Below, piece by piece: positions 1 to 8,673 of a DNA stretch of 64,000 nucleotides (position 1 is its first letter; each line of letters opens with the position of its first letter). A program made the translations under genes and the position numbers. The notes below the pieces were generated by a model that did no database searches, was not told the origin of the DNA, and worked only from the letters and a program-made list of their open reading frames with translations. Source of the stretch: Streptomyces sp. NBC_01451. Lineage in GTDB: Bacteria; Actinomycetota; Actinomycetes; Streptomycetales; Streptomycetaceae. The DNA is taken from assembly GCF_036227485.1 (NCBI RefSeq), contig NZ_CP109479.1, forward strand, positions 9,052,001 through 9,116,000, read 5' to 3'.

Positions 1-1
1 C

Positions 2-802
2 GAGGCGCTGGCCGCCGCGCCCCGGCTGCGCACCGTGCTGCACGCGGCGGGCAGTGTGCGCAGCCTCATCGGGGCGGATGCCTGGCAACGCGGCCTCACC
101 GTCTCCAGCGCGGTGCAGGCCAACGCGCTGCCGGTGGCGGAGTACACCCTCGCCGCGATCCTGTTCGCCGGTAAGGACGCCTTCGGCCTGCGTGAACGTT
201 TTCGGACCGTGCGCGCCTACCCCGCGCCCACCGAGTACGCGGACATCGGCAACCTCGGCCGGCGCGTCGGGGTGATCGGCGCCTCGCGGATCGGCCGCCG
301 GGTGCTCGAACTCCTGCGCCCCTTCGACCTCACGGCGGCCCTGTACGACCCGTACGTGGACGAGGCCGAGGCGGCTTCCCTCGGCGCCGTACCGATGTCC
401 CTGGAGGAACTGCTGCGCACCAGCGACATCGTCAGCCTGCACGCCCCGGACATCCCGCAGACCTACCGGATGCTGGACCGCGACCGGCTGGCGCTGATCA
501 GGGACGGCGGCGTACTGATCAACACCTCGCGGGGCGCCCTCGTCGACCCCGAGGCGCTCACCGACGAGCTGGTCGCCGGGCGGATCAGCGCCGTGCTCGA
601 CGTCACCGAACCCGAGCCGCTGTCCACGGGGTCCCCCCTCTATCGGCTGCCCAATGTCTTTCTCACCCCGCACATCGCCGGATCGCTCGGCAACGAACTG
701 GAACGGCTCGGCCGTACGGTCGTCGACGAACTGGCACTCCTCGCCGCAGGACGCCGGCTCGCCCACGCGGTAAGCCTGGCGGACCTGGCGATCAGCGCCT
801 GA
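2..802 (+). CDS. D-2-hydroxyacid dehydrogenase, 5'-truncated by window edge
   Basis: Member of the D-isomer-specific 2-hydroxyacid dehydrogenase family, cytoplasmic NAD(P)-dependent enzymes that interconvert 2-oxo and 2-hydroxy acids. The frame is open from the first bases, so the N-terminus is outside the window; the GTG at 35 is internal. Visible are the Rossmann motif GVIGASRIGRR, the Arg of NTSRGALVD, the Glu of DVTEPEP and the His of TPHIAGS, so the Arg/Glu/His catalytic set is complete. It converges on the alpha-galactosidase gene across a strong hairpin. The substrate cannot be read from the sequence; a sugar-acid or glyoxylate-type reductase would suit the sugar-degradation setting, but that is inference. 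Confidence 0.88.
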   Translation, partial: EALAAAPRLRTVLHAAGSVRSLIGADAWQRGLTVSSAVQANALPVAEYTLAAILFAGKDAFGLRERFRTVRAYPAPTEYADIGNLGRRVGVIGASRIGRRVLELLRPFDLTAALYDPYVDEAEAASLGAVPMSLEELLRTSDIVSLHAPDIPQTYRMLDRDRLALIRDGGVLINTSRGALVDPEALTDELVAGRISAVLDVTEPEPLSTGSPLYRLPNVFLTPHIAGSLGNELERLGRTVVDELALLAAGRRLAHAVSLADLAISA

Positions 803-865
803 GTCGGCTGTCGGCATGGGCCTCCGGCCGGCGTACGTGTGTTGTGTCCCTTCCGGTCCCCGTCG

Positions 866-929
866 TCGTGGGACGGCTGTGGCCCCTCGGTGAACCCGTG
901 CTCACCGAGGGGCCACAGCCGTCCCACGA
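866..929. terminator. Bidirectional hairpin terminator between convergent genes
   Basis: Perfect inverted repeat with 28-base arms (866-893 and 902-929) around an 8-base loop. It lies between the stop of the dehydrogenase (802) and the stop of the convergent alpha-galactosidase (942). There is no T-tract, as is common for Streptomyces hairpin terminators. Confidence 0.85.
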
Positions 930-941
930 GAGCGTCGGGCT

Positions 942-3182
942 TCAGGTCGCGGTGTCGGCCGGGCCGGTGCCGAAGGACAGCAGTACCGCCGACCGCTCGG
1001 CCGGGAGGGTCACCCGCACGGTGCGCTCCGGGCCGTCCCAGTCGTACGACGGCCGTGGCCCCGCCCCGAACAGCAGGCGCGGCCGGTCCGCCTCGGTGGT
1101 CCACGGAAGGGGAACGGACACGGTCTCGGGCGCGCCGTCCCGACGCCATAGAGCCAGCAGGGTCGTGTCGTCGGCCGTGCTGAGGGCCAGGGCGAGCCAG
1201 CCGCCGCGCCAGTCCGGCAGGCCGAGCGGCCAGTGGGGGCGGGCGGTGGGCAGGAGATGGCGGTAGGTCTTGTAGGTGGCCAACGCCTCGCGCACGATGT
1301 CCATTTGATGATCCGTCAGAAGGTCTGGGCGACCGCTGAGATGGACCCGGCCGAGCATGGCCGTCACCATCACCATGCCCAGCTCGGCGTCGGTGTGCTC
1401 CGGCAGGGGGTAAGCCCAGATCGCGCCCTGTTCGGGGGTGACCGCGGTGGGCGCGGCGGCGGCGATGGCGGGGAGGAGCCGGAAGTCCTGCTGGTCGGTG
1501 ACGGAGTGGATGGGCAGGCGGGAGAGGATCGCGTGGTCGGTGCGGCTGCCGCCGGCCGCGCAGCTCTCCAGGACCAGGCCGGGATGACGGTCCAGGACGC
1601 CGTCGAGCCAGTCCAGGTGGGCGCGGTTGTGGCCGAGGAGGCCGTCGCCGGGACTGTCGGTACTGTCCGGGCCGTCGGTGCCCGCACCGATGTCGATGTT
1701 GTAGTCGAGTTTGAGGTAGCCGACGCCGTAGTGGTGCACCAGCCGGTCCACGACCCCGTCGAGGTGGGCGCGCGCCGCCGGATGGCGCAGGTCGAGCTGG
1801 TGGCGTCCCCACTCCGCCAGACGGACGCCGTCCCGCCGGAAGAAGGCCTCGTCGGGCAGGGCGGCGGCGACCGGGCTGCGTACGCCGACGACCTCGGGCT
1901 CCAGCCACAGTCCCGGGACCATGCCCGCATCGCGGATGCGGTCCAGGACCTCCATGAGCCCGCCGGGGAAGCGGGTCCCCGACTCCTTCCACTCGCCCAC
2001 CGAGTCCCACCATCCCGGGACACCGCCGGGGCCGACCGTGCCGGGCGGCTCGACGTCGTACCAGCCGGCGTCGACGCAGAAGTACTCGGCACCGGCCGTC
2101 GCGGCTGCGTCGACCAGAGGCAGCAGGGCCTTGGTGCTGGGCTCGCCCATCAGGCTGTTCATGAAGTCGTTGAAGACCACGGGCAGCACCTGGTGGTCGG
2201 GGTGCGGGCGCCGGGTGGCGCGCCGGTGCCGGGTCATGGCGTCGAGCGCGGCCTCCGGTCCTCCCGTGGGAACGAAGGCGACCGAGGCGGGTACGGTACG
2301 GAACGACCCGCCGGGGGCGAGAACACGGCGCCACTGGTGCTCGCGGTCGGTCGGCCCGGACAGCGCGAGGTAGACGTCGTCGCAGCGATCGGCCACCTCG
2401 GCGTGCCAGGACCCGTTGTGCTCGATCTGCCACAGCAGGGCACGGCCGGTTCGGATCTCCTCCAGGCAGCCCATGGGCAGGTGTTCGGAGGAGGACCAGG
2501 AGCCGGTGCTGGTCACGGCGATCCGGTTCTTCGACCCGGTCTGGCCGAAGGGCACCATGCCCACGTCGTAGAGACCGCGCTCGGCCAGAGTGGCCCTGGA
2601 CCAGCGGTATTCGCCGCTCCAGGGATTGGCCGCGAGCCACAGGGCCAGGCCGTCCTCCCAGCGTTCGCCGTCCCCGAGATGGCGGGCGAGGTTGGCGCAC
2701 GCGAAGGAGGAGACGTACTCCAGGGTGACCTGACGGTCGCCCGCGTTCTCCAGGCAGGCCTCGGTGCGGAGAACCGGGATGCCCTCCCGCAGGGTGCAGA
2801 CGGCGGTGACGCTTAGACCGGTGGTCCTGTCGGCCATCCGCACGCGCAGAACGCGTACGTCCTCGTCCCCGTCTCCGTCGCTGTTCCCGTCCCCGCGTCG
2901 CTCGTGGACCACCTCCTCGTGACCGGTGTAGCGCAGGGCCAGCGCCGCGGCACCGTCCACATGGCGCTTGCCCGAGGTGCCGAGCCGGCCGCTGCCCGCG
3001 GTCTGGACCTCGACCAACGGCAGGGCGCGGTGCGTGAGCAGGGCGCACAGTTCGGGTTCATGCCCGGGATCCGGCAGCGTGGCCGCCTCGCCCGCTGCCA
3101 GCACCCTGACCGGACCGGCAGGGTCGAGGCACAGGATCAGGGACAGTTCGTCGGTTCCCCAGCGCAGGTGGGTGACGGACAT
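942..3182 (-). CDS. Alpha-galactosidase, GH36/melibiase type
   Basis: A 746-residue GH36-type retaining glycosidase releasing terminal alpha-galactosyl residues (raffinose or melibiose type substrates). The N-terminal half is the beta-supersandwich domain, followed by the (beta/alpha)8 catalytic barrel and a C-terminal beta-domain. The nucleophile motif KLDYNID is near residue 490 and the acid/base motif SCAAGGSRTD near residue 547, both typical of GH36. No signal peptide is visible, so the enzyme is probably cytoplasmic and works on imported oligosaccharides. The ATG at 3182 is 22 bases from a LacI-type palindrome and diverges from a LacI gene, which implies local repression. Exact sugar specificity is inferred from the family. 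Confidence 0.9.
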   Translation of the reverse strand: MSVTHLRWGTDELSLILCLDPAGPVRVLAAGEAATLPDPGHEPELCALLTHRALPLVEVQTAGSGRLGTSGKRHVDGAAALALRYTGHEEVVHERRGDGNSDGDGDEDVRVLRVRMADRTTGLSVTAVCTLREGIPVLRTEACLENAGDRQVTLEYVSSFACANLARHLGDGERWEDGLALWLAANPWSGEYRWSRATLAERGLYDVGMVPFGQTGSKNRIAVTSTGSWSSSEHLPMGCLEEIRTGRALLWQIEHNGSWHAEVADRCDDVYLALSGPTDREHQWRRVLAPGGSFRTVPASVAFVPTGGPEAALDAMTRHRRATRRPHPDHQVLPVVFNDFMNSLMGEPSTKALLPLVDAAATAGAEYFCVDAGWYDVEPPGTVGPGGVPGWWDSVGEWKESGTRFPGGLMEVLDRIRDAGMVPGLWLEPEVVGVRSPVAAALPDEAFFRRDGVRLAEWGRHQLDLRHPAARAHLDGVVDRLVHHYGVGYLKLDYNIDIGAGTDGPDSTDSPGDGLLGHNRAHLDWLDGVLDRHPGLVLESCAAGGSRTDHAILSRLPIHSVTDQQDFRLLPAIAAAAPTAVTPEQGAIWAYPLPEHTDAELGMVMVTAMLGRVHLSGRPDLLTDHQMDIVREALATYKTYRHLLPTARPHWPLGLPDWRGGWLALALSTADDTTLLALWRRDGAPETVSVPLPWTTEADRPRLLFGAGPRPSYDWDGPERTVRVTLPAERSAVLLSFGTGPADTAT

Positions 3183-3203
3183 TGAGGCGACTCCGGTGAA
3201 TCT

Positions 3204-3217
3204 AGTAAACGATTACT
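3204..3217. promoter_or_regulatory. LacI-type operator in divergent promoter region
   Basis: The 14-base near-palindrome AGTAAACGATTACT has 5-base perfect arms and the central CG usual in LacI-family operators. It lies between the alpha-galactosidase start (3182, minus) and the LacI gene start (3283, plus), placed to control both. Confidence 0.65.
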
Positions 3218-3282
3218 GTTCGAAGACCGTAATTCGCGCATCAGCTGTCTGCAAGAGGCCTCACATGCAGTAACGTCGAGCT

Positions 3283-4395
3283 GTGACGGACAACGGAAGC
3301 GGCTCTCCAACGGGCTCCGAACTCAAGCAGCCCGGCAGGCGGCGGCGTACCAAGAGTGCGAGTGGCGGGCCCAGCACGATTCGTGATGTCGCTGTGAAGG
3401 CCGGCGTGTCGGTGGCAACCGTTTCCCGAGCGCTCGCCGGGAACTATCCGGTCTCCGAGGCCACGCGTGCCCGGGTCATGGCAGCCGTCGAGTCCCTGCA
3501 CTACGTGGTGAACGTCCACGCCAAGGCTCTCTCCGGCCAGGTCGCCGGCCCGATCGCCATGGTCCTGCAGGACATCACCGGACCTTCACTGGCCCATGTC
3601 GCGGCAGGGGTGGAGCAGGAGGCGGCGGCACGCGGCAGGCTCAGTCTGGTCTGCGTCACCCACAACGACCGGGGCCGGGAGGACGACCTGGTGCAGCTCA
3701 TGCGCGAGCAGCACGCGGCGGCGGTGATCCTCGTCGGCGGAGCGGTGCTGGACGACGCGTATCACGAGCGCATGGCCGAATACGCCAGGGCGCTGGAATC
3801 CGCCGGTTCCCGGCTGGTCCTGTGCGGACGGCCGCCGCTGCCGTCCAGCCTGCCGGTGACGGTGGTCGACTACGACAATCGCGGCGGCGCCTTCCAGGCC
3901 GTCGACCACCTGCTCGGCATGGGACACCGGCGTGTCCTGTTCCTGGGGGGCGATCCCCTCATGAGCAGCGCGGAGCAGCGCCGGTCCGGGTATCGCCAGG
4001 CGCTGCGGGCCCACGACGTTCCGTACGCCGAGGAGCTGGATGTGGCCGGGCAGTACACCAGGGTCTCCGGCTATCAGCGGATCCGGGCCGCGCTGAAGGA
4101 AGGACTGGGCTTCACGGCGATCTTCGCGGGCACGGACGTGGTGGCCGTCGGTGCCCTGGCGGCGCTGCGTGAGGCCGGTCTGTCCGTGCCCGGTGACGTG
4201 TCCCTGGTCGGCTTCGACGACGTGCCTTTCGCCGCCGACCTGACGCCCGCGCTCACCACGGTGCGGGTTCCCTACGAGGACCTTGGACGCACCGCGGTCC
4301 GCCTGGCGCTGGAGGGGGAGAAGCCTCTCGCCGACGACCATGTGGTGCTGGGCACTCAACTGGTGATCCGGCAGTCGGTACGACCACCGAAGTGA
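3283..4395 (+). CDS. LacI-family transcriptional regulator
   Basis: A 370-residue LacI/GalR repressor. The helix-turn-helix is at about residues 32-55 (TIRDVAVKAGVSVATVSRAL), after an unusually long basic N-terminal tail of about 30 residues. A periplasmic-binding-protein-like effector domain follows, with the typical segments VVDYDNRGG, GHRRVLFLGG, FAGTDVVAVGAL and SLVGFDDVPFA. The GTG at 3283 has only a weak ribosome site. It diverges from the alpha-galactosidase, and the palindrome at 3204-3217 lies between them, so it most likely represses that gene and itself; a galactoside inducer is inference. Confidence 0.9.
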   Translation: MTDNGSGSPTGSELKQPGRRRRTKSASGGPSTIRDVAVKAGVSVATVSRALAGNYPVSEATRARVMAAVESLHYVVNVHAKALSGQVAGPIAMVLQDITGPSLAHVAAGVEQEAAARGRLSLVCVTHNDRGREDDLVQLMREQHAAAVILVGGAVLDDAYHERMAEYARALESAGSRLVLCGRPPLPSSLPVTVVDYDNRGGAFQAVDHLLGMGHRRVLFLGGDPLMSSAEQRRSGYRQALRAHDVPYAEELDVAGQYTRVSGYQRIRAALKEGLGFTAIFAGTDVVAVGALAALREAGLSVPGDVSLVGFDDVPFAADLTPALTTVRVPYEDLGRTAVRLALEGEKPLADDHVVLGTQLVIRQSVRPPK

Positions 4396-4569
4396 TGCCG
4401 ACAACGCCCTGGCCCGTGCCGGACGGCCCGCGCCGCCGCAGCGGAGTTGCCACGGCCCGGCCGCTCGCGTAACCGGGCGCCCGGATATCGCTGATCGCGC
4501 GGGGACGAGAGCGTCCGGAGGCGCCGATGGAGGAGCTGTCGGCCGCCGCGAACATGGACTCCGCGCGGT

Positions 4570-4911
4570 GCGGACGTGGACACCCCGCCGCTCGCCGAGG
4601 AGAACCGGTGGAAGCCGGCGGAGACCAGGGCGGTCGGCGGCACGATCGGACCGCTGAGCGCGGAGAGGGTCGCGTCGGTGATCGTCGACGGCATCGACCG
4701 GCGACGCTTCGCCATCTGCCCCGGCACCGGCACGCGAGTGCCGGCGCGCTTCGGCAGCGTGCTGCCGCCGCTGCTCAACCGGGGGTTCGACCGCAGGGTC
4801 GCGTGGTCGGCAGGGCGGCGAAGTGGGCATGACGCGAGGTCTCCGGAGCACATCCCCCGGGAAGGGGCGACGTGGGTTTGCCACCTGTGCCGAGGTCTTA
4901 CGGAGCTGTGA
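4570..4911 (+). pseudogene. C-terminal remnant of a short-chain dehydrogenase
   Basis: Frame 4570-4911 reads GADVDTPPLAEENRWKPAE, then a segment with RRRFAICPGTGTRV and LLNRGFDRRV. This resembles the C-terminal third of SDR proteins of the 3-ketodihydrosphingosine-reductase-like type (DVDTP, then the basic RRRF-ICP region). No Rossmann core or YxxxK is present, and the preceding reading frames are broken, so this is a decayed fragment and not a gene. Residues after about 4810 have no counterpart that I recognise. The rest of 4396-4965 shows nothing codable. Confidence 0.5.
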
Positions 4912-4965
4912 CGACCTGGGCGTGGGGCTGCCGTGCGGTGCGTCCCTGCTCCTAGCGTTCCGGTC

Positions 4966-5961
4966 ATGCGAGTACTGGTCACCGGCGGAGCCGGGTTCAT
5001 CGGGAGTCATGTCGTCGAGGCGCTGACCGCGCGCGGGCACGAGGCGGTCGTGTTCGACCTGCGCGACGGTCCGGACGTGCGCGACGCCGAGGCGGTCGCG
5101 GCCGTACTGCCGGGCGTGGACGCCGTCTGTCATCAGGCCGCGATGGTGGGACTGGGCAAGGACTTCCGTGACGCGGCCGAGTACGTGTCGCACAACGACC
5201 TCGGCACGGCCGTGCTGCTCTCCGCCATGGCGGACGCGGGGGTGCGGCACCTCGTGCTGGCCGGGTCGATGGTCGTGTACGGCGAGGGCTCGTACGCCTG
5301 CGAGTGGCACGGGGCGGTACGACCCGGGCCCCGGACCGCGGCCGATCTGGACGCGGGTCGGTTCGAACCCCGGTGCCCGCGCTGCGAGGAAGGCCTGACA
5401 CCGGGAATGGTCGGCGAGGACGCGCCGGCCGATCCCCGCAACGTGTACGCGACGACCAAGCTGGCCCAGGAGCATCTGGCGGCAGCGTGGGCCCGGTCGA
5501 CGGACGGCGCCGCGGTGTCGCTGCGCTACCACAACGTGTACGGGCCCGGCATGCCCCGCGACACCCCGTACGCCGGCGTCGCGTCCTTCTTCCGGTCCGC
5601 GCTCGCCCGGGGCGAGGCTCCGCGGGTCTTCGAGGACGGCGGCCAGCGACGGGACTTCGTGCATGTGCGGGACGTGGCCACGGCCAACGTGGCGGCGCTG
5701 GAGGCCGGGGCCCGGGCCGGTGCGCTGGTCGCGTACAACACCGGCAGCGGGGAGCCCCGCACGGTGGGGGAGATGGCGCAGGCGCTGGCCTCCGCGTACG
5801 GCGGGCCCGAACCCATGGTGACCGGGGAGTACCGACTGGGGGACGTACGCCACATCACGGCGGACTCGTCCCGCCTGCGGGCCGAGCTGGGCTGGAAGGC
5901 CGAGGTCGGGTTCGCCGAGGGAATGCGGGAATTCGCGAAGGCAAGGCTTCGCGGGGAGTAG
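4966..5961 (+). CDS. NAD-dependent nucleotide-sugar epimerase/dehydratase (extended SDR)
   Basis: A 331-residue extended short-chain dehydrogenase. The NAD-binding motif is VTGGAGFIGSHV at the N-terminus, the catalytic Tyr/Lys pair is in YATTK near residue 161, and the sugar-nucleotide segment YHNVYGPGMP follows. An insertion with a CPRC pair (RFEPRCPRCEEGL) matches what I recall of dTDP-L-rhamnose 4-epimerase-like members, so a 4-epimerase on UDP- or dTDP-sugars is the best guess. The ATG at 4966 is preferred over the GTG at 4933 because MRVLVTGG is the canonical N-terminus. It precedes a glycosyltransferase gene, which suggests a supply of sugar nucleotide for a surface glycan. Confidence 0.87.
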   Translation: MRVLVTGGAGFIGSHVVEALTARGHEAVVFDLRDGPDVRDAEAVAAVLPGVDAVCHQAAMVGLGKDFRDAAEYVSHNDLGTAVLLSAMADAGVRHLVLAGSMVVYGEGSYACEWHGAVRPGPRTAADLDAGRFEPRCPRCEEGLTPGMVGEDAPADPRNVYATTKLAQEHLAAAWARSTDGAAVSLRYHNVYGPGMPRDTPYAGVASFFRSALARGEAPRVFEDGGQRRDFVHVRDVATANVAALEAGARAGALVAYNTGSGEPRTVGEMAQALASAYGGPEPMVTGEYRLGDVRHITADSSRLRAELGWKAEVGFAEGMREFAKARLRGE

Positions 5962-6051
5962 CCCACGCCTCTCCCGTGTGCCCCGCTCCCGACGCGACGT
6001 CCGTGTTTCGTAAGGAGCGGGAGTCCGCCGTCCGCCTCTTGTCTTCGTAGG

Positions 6052-6852
6052 GTGAAAGTCGTGATGACCCCTCCTGAATCAGCGTCAGCAACCGTGTCGG
6101 CAACCGCGTCAGAACCGGAGGCGGTGACGGTCGCCGCGCCTGTCGACGTCGTCCTTCCCTGCCTGAACGAGGCCGAGGCCCTGCCCTGGGTGCTCGCCCG
6201 CATCCCGCCCAACTGGCGCGCGCTGGTGGTGGACAACGGATCCACGGACGGCTCGCCGGAGCTGGCCCGGGCCCTCGGTGCGACCGTCGTGCACGAGCCG
6301 CGCCGCGGCTTCGGCGCCGCCTGCCACGCCGGGCTGACCGCGGCCACCGCGGACATCGTGTGCTTCTGCGACTGCGACGCGTCACTCGACCCGTCCCTCC
6401 TCGAACCCTTCGTGCGCGAGGTACGCGAGGGTGCGGCCGACCTCGTGCTCGGGCGACGCCGGCCGCAGGGCCGAGGCGCCTGGCCCGCGCACGCCCGGAT
6501 GGGCAACCTCGCGCTCGCACGGATGCTGCGTCGCCGCACCGGGCTGCGCCTGCACGACCTCGGCCCGCTCCGCGCCGCCCGCCGCGAACAACTGCTCGAC
6601 CTCGCGCTCACGGACCGCCGCAGCGGCTACCCGCTGCAGATGGTCGTCCGCGCCGCCGACTCCGGCTGGCGTGTCGTCGAGCACGACGTGCCGTACCTGC
6701 CGCGCACCGGTGACTCCAAGGTCACCGGCACCTGGCGTGGCACCTGGCAGGCGGTACGGGACATGGGCCGGGTCCTGTCCGAACCACCGGCGCCCGGGGG
6801 CGGGACCGCCGCCGACTTGCTCTCCGTACTCCCTGGAGGAACCGCTCAGTGA
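6052..6852 (+). CDS. Family 2 glycosyltransferase
   Basis: A 266-residue GT2 glycosyltransferase (GT-A fold) without membrane segments. After a Ser/Ala-rich leader come the nucleotide-binding block VVLPCLNEAEALPWVL, the VDNGSTDGS motif and a DCDAS acidic motif for metal and sugar-nucleotide binding. LGRRRPQGRGAWP is typical of the dolichyl-phosphate-mannose-synthase-like group. The GTG at 6052 is used. The stop overlaps the next start by GTGA at 6849-6852, so it is translationally coupled to the DUF2064 gene. Donor and acceptor are unknown. Confidence 0.85.
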   Translation: MKVVMTPPESASATVSATASEPEAVTVAAPVDVVLPCLNEAEALPWVLARIPPNWRALVVDNGSTDGSPELARALGATVVHEPRRGFGAACHAGLTAATADIVCFCDCDASLDPSLLEPFVREVREGAADLVLGRRRPQGRGAWPAHARMGNLALARMLRRRTGLRLHDLGPLRAARREQLLDLALTDRRSGYPLQMVVRAADSGWRVVEHDVPYLPRTGDSKVTGTWRGTWQAVRDMGRVLSEPPAPGGGTAADLLSVLPGGTAQ

Positions 6853-7466
6853 CCACACTTCTCGTCATCGCCAAGGAACCGCGGCCGGGCCGGGTCAAGA
6901 CCCGGCTCACCCCGCCGTACACGCCCCGGGAAGCGGCCGCGCTCGCCGAGGCGGCGCTCGTGGACAGCCTGCGGACGGTGGCGGCCACCCCCGCCCGGCG
7001 CCGCGTGCTGGTGCTCGACGGCGCGCCGGGCCCCTGGCTGCCGCCCGGCTTCGACGTCGTCCCCCAGTGCGCGGGAGGTCTGGACGAGCGGCTGGCCGCC
7101 GCCTTCGCCGGTTGCGACGGACCCGCGCTGCTCATCGGCATGGACACCCCGCAGGTGACGCCCGCTCTGCTCACCGTGGACTTCGCCGACTGCGACGCGT
7201 ACTTCGGCCCGGCCGAGGATGGTGGATTCTGGGCGTTGGGTCTCGCCCGCCCGGACCCCGAACTACTGCGCGGTGTGCCGATGTCGACGCCCACGACGGG
7301 TGCCGTGCAGTATGAGCGGCTCGTCATGGCGGGTCTGCGCGTGCGCGTGCTGCCGTGCCTTCGGGACGTGGACACCGCGGGCGACGCGGCGGCGGTCGCC
7401 GCGGCTGCCCCGGGGAGCCGGTTCGCCGCTGAGCTGGGGCGTCTCGGAGCGGTCGCCGGTCGATGA
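6849..7466 (+). CDS. DUF2064 / CofC-like nucleotidyltransferase-fold protein
   Basis: A 205-residue DUF2064-family protein (sometimes annotated as a TIGR04282 glycosyltransferase). It opens with LLVIAKEPRPGRVKTRL, the NTP-binding signature of the family, and carries LIGMDTPQVTPALL and FGPAEDGGFWALGL farther on. It is coupled at both ends, overlapping the GT2 gene by GTGA and the following methyltransferase by ATGA. The conserved trio of GT2, DUF2064 and methyltransferase suggests modification of one product, probably a lipid- or surface-linked sugar; the reaction is not established. Confidence 0.8.
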   Translation: MTTLLVIAKEPRPGRVKTRLTPPYTPREAAALAEAALVDSLRTVAATPARRRVLVLDGAPGPWLPPGFDVVPQCAGGLDERLAAAFAGCDGPALLIGMDTPQVTPALLTVDFADCDAYFGPAEDGGFWALGLARPDPELLRGVPMSTPTTGAVQYERLVMAGLRVRVLPCLRDVDTAGDAAAVAAAAPGSRFAAELGRLGAVAGR

Positions 7467-8305
7467 GCACCGCACACGAGATCACGTCGCCGAGGACGAC
7501 CGGCTCGGACCGTCCCGTGTCCGTCGTGTCCCCCGGCATTCCGCGTCCCTGGGCTGCCGATCCGTACTCCGAGGCCCTGGCCACCGGTGGCGGGCCGCTC
7601 TTCCTCCGCCGCGCCGACGGCTGGCTGCTGCCGCTGGAGGTGGAACGCTGGTGCGCCGGGGCCGACGCGGCGGACATGAAGGTCCTGGAGCACTGTGAAG
7701 GGGCCGTGCTCGACGTGGGATGCGGGCCCGGGCGGCTCGTCGCCGAACTCGCGTCCCGGGGCCTGCCCGCGCTCGGCATCGACGTCAGCGAAGCCGCCGT
7801 CGCCCGCACCGTGCGGCTCGGCGGCCAGGCTCTGCAACGCTCCGTCTTCGAACCGCTCCCCGCCGAGGGGCGCTGGGACACCGTCCTCCTCATCGACGGC
7901 AACATCGGCATCGGCGGCGACCCGGGCGCCCTCCTTCGACGGATGTCCCAACTCCTCCGTCAGGGCGGCCTCCTGATCACCGAGACCGTCCCCGACAGTG
8001 AGGTCGACGAACGCGTCACCGTCCACGTCGTCCGCATCGCCGCCGACGCTCACGGGTCCGCCGGCCCGCCCTTCCCCTGGGCCCGCCTCGGCACCCCGGC
8101 CCTGCTCCGGCTCGCGACGCACGCGGGCTGGCGCCCGGCGGGTCAGTGGACGGCCGGTGGCCGCTCCTTCGTCGCCCTGCGCAACCGCGCCGACCGCGCC
8201 GACCGCAGGACGAGGGCCACCGCCGAGCCGCCGAACAGCACGGCCGTGATCAGCAGCCAGCGGGACAGGAACCCGTCGCCGGACAGGGTGGTGGCAGACC
8301 GGTAG
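7463..8305 (+). CDS. Class I SAM-dependent methyltransferase
   Basis: A 280-residue class I methyltransferase. Motif I VLDVGCGPGRLVAELASRG is near residue 82, motif II is LGIDVS, and the post-core strand is LLIDGNIGIGGDP. The ATG overlaps the upstream stop (ATGA at 7463-7466). Its last 40 or so residues are hydrophilic and lack recognisable structure; they overlap the convergent membrane-protein gene by 163 bases, so the tail is either read-through into an opposing gene or unconstrained. The substrate is unknown; the coupling to GT2 and DUF2064 suggests the same pathway. Confidence 0.85.
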   Translation: MSTAHEITSPRTTGSDRPVSVVSPGIPRPWAADPYSEALATGGGPLFLRRADGWLLPLEVERWCAGADAADMKVLEHCEGAVLDVGCGPGRLVAELASRGLPALGIDVSEAAVARTVRLGGQALQRSVFEPLPAEGRWDTVLLIDGNIGIGGDPGALLRRMSQLLRQGGLLITETVPDSEVDERVTVHVVRIAADAHGSAGPPFPWARLGTPALLRLATHAGWRPAGQWTAGGRSFVALRNRADRADRRTRATAEPPNSTAVISSQRDRNPSPDRVVADR

Positions 8306-8673
8306 CGGTCCGCCACCTGTCCGCTGATCAGCGGAAACCAGATCAGCAGCAGGAGGCCGGAGAACGCCGCCGGGACGCGCACGAAGACGGTCCACTCCCG
8401 GCAGCCCAGCATGCCCAGCGCCCGTGTGACGATCCGGTCCGCGCCCGCGTACAAGGGCACCAGCACCAGGTCGTGCACCAGCGCCGCGCCCACGAACCAC
8501 AGCGCCACCGAGAACCAGTCGTCCGCGAACAGCCGCACTCCCGCGTACCCGGCGAGCGTGAACGAACAGGCGAGTAGCAGGAGTTGGAAGGGGCTCCCGA
8601 CGTACGGGCTCCTCGAGCCCAGGCGCACCGGAAGCCGTCGCATCACAGGTCGTCGCTCCACAGGCCGTCGCAT
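8143..8673 (-). CDS. Polytopic membrane protein coupled to the molybdopterin oxidoreductase
   Basis: A 176-residue integral membrane protein with about four hydrophobic segments (FQLLLLACSFTLAGYAG, SVALWFVGAALVHDLVL, FSGLLLLIWFPLI, WLLITAVLFGGSAVALVL). I recognise no catalytic motif. The ATG at 8673 overlaps the stop of the upstream oxidoreductase gene (ATGA), so the two are translationally coupled. In-frame starts exist up to 8706 because an 18-base sequence is duplicated across this junction, but the overlap start is preferred. It may be a partner or anchor of the oxidoreductase. The 3' end overlaps the convergent methyltransferase. Confidence 0.75.
   Translation of the reverse strand: MRRPVERRPVMRRLPVRLGSRSPYVGSPFQLLLLACSFTLAGYAGVRLFADDWFSVALWFVGAALVHDLVLVPLYAGADRIVTRALGMLGCREWTVFVRVPAAFSGLLLLIWFPLISGQVADRYRSATTLSGDGFLSRWLLITAVLFGGSAVALVLRSARSARLRRATKERPPAVH

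Noticed and set aside
640..3048. Long 802-codon open frame opposite frame of the alpha-galactosidase
   Set aside because: Arg/Pro-rich translation with no recognisable domain; it is the GC-bias shadow of the real GH36 gene on the same strand in another frame.
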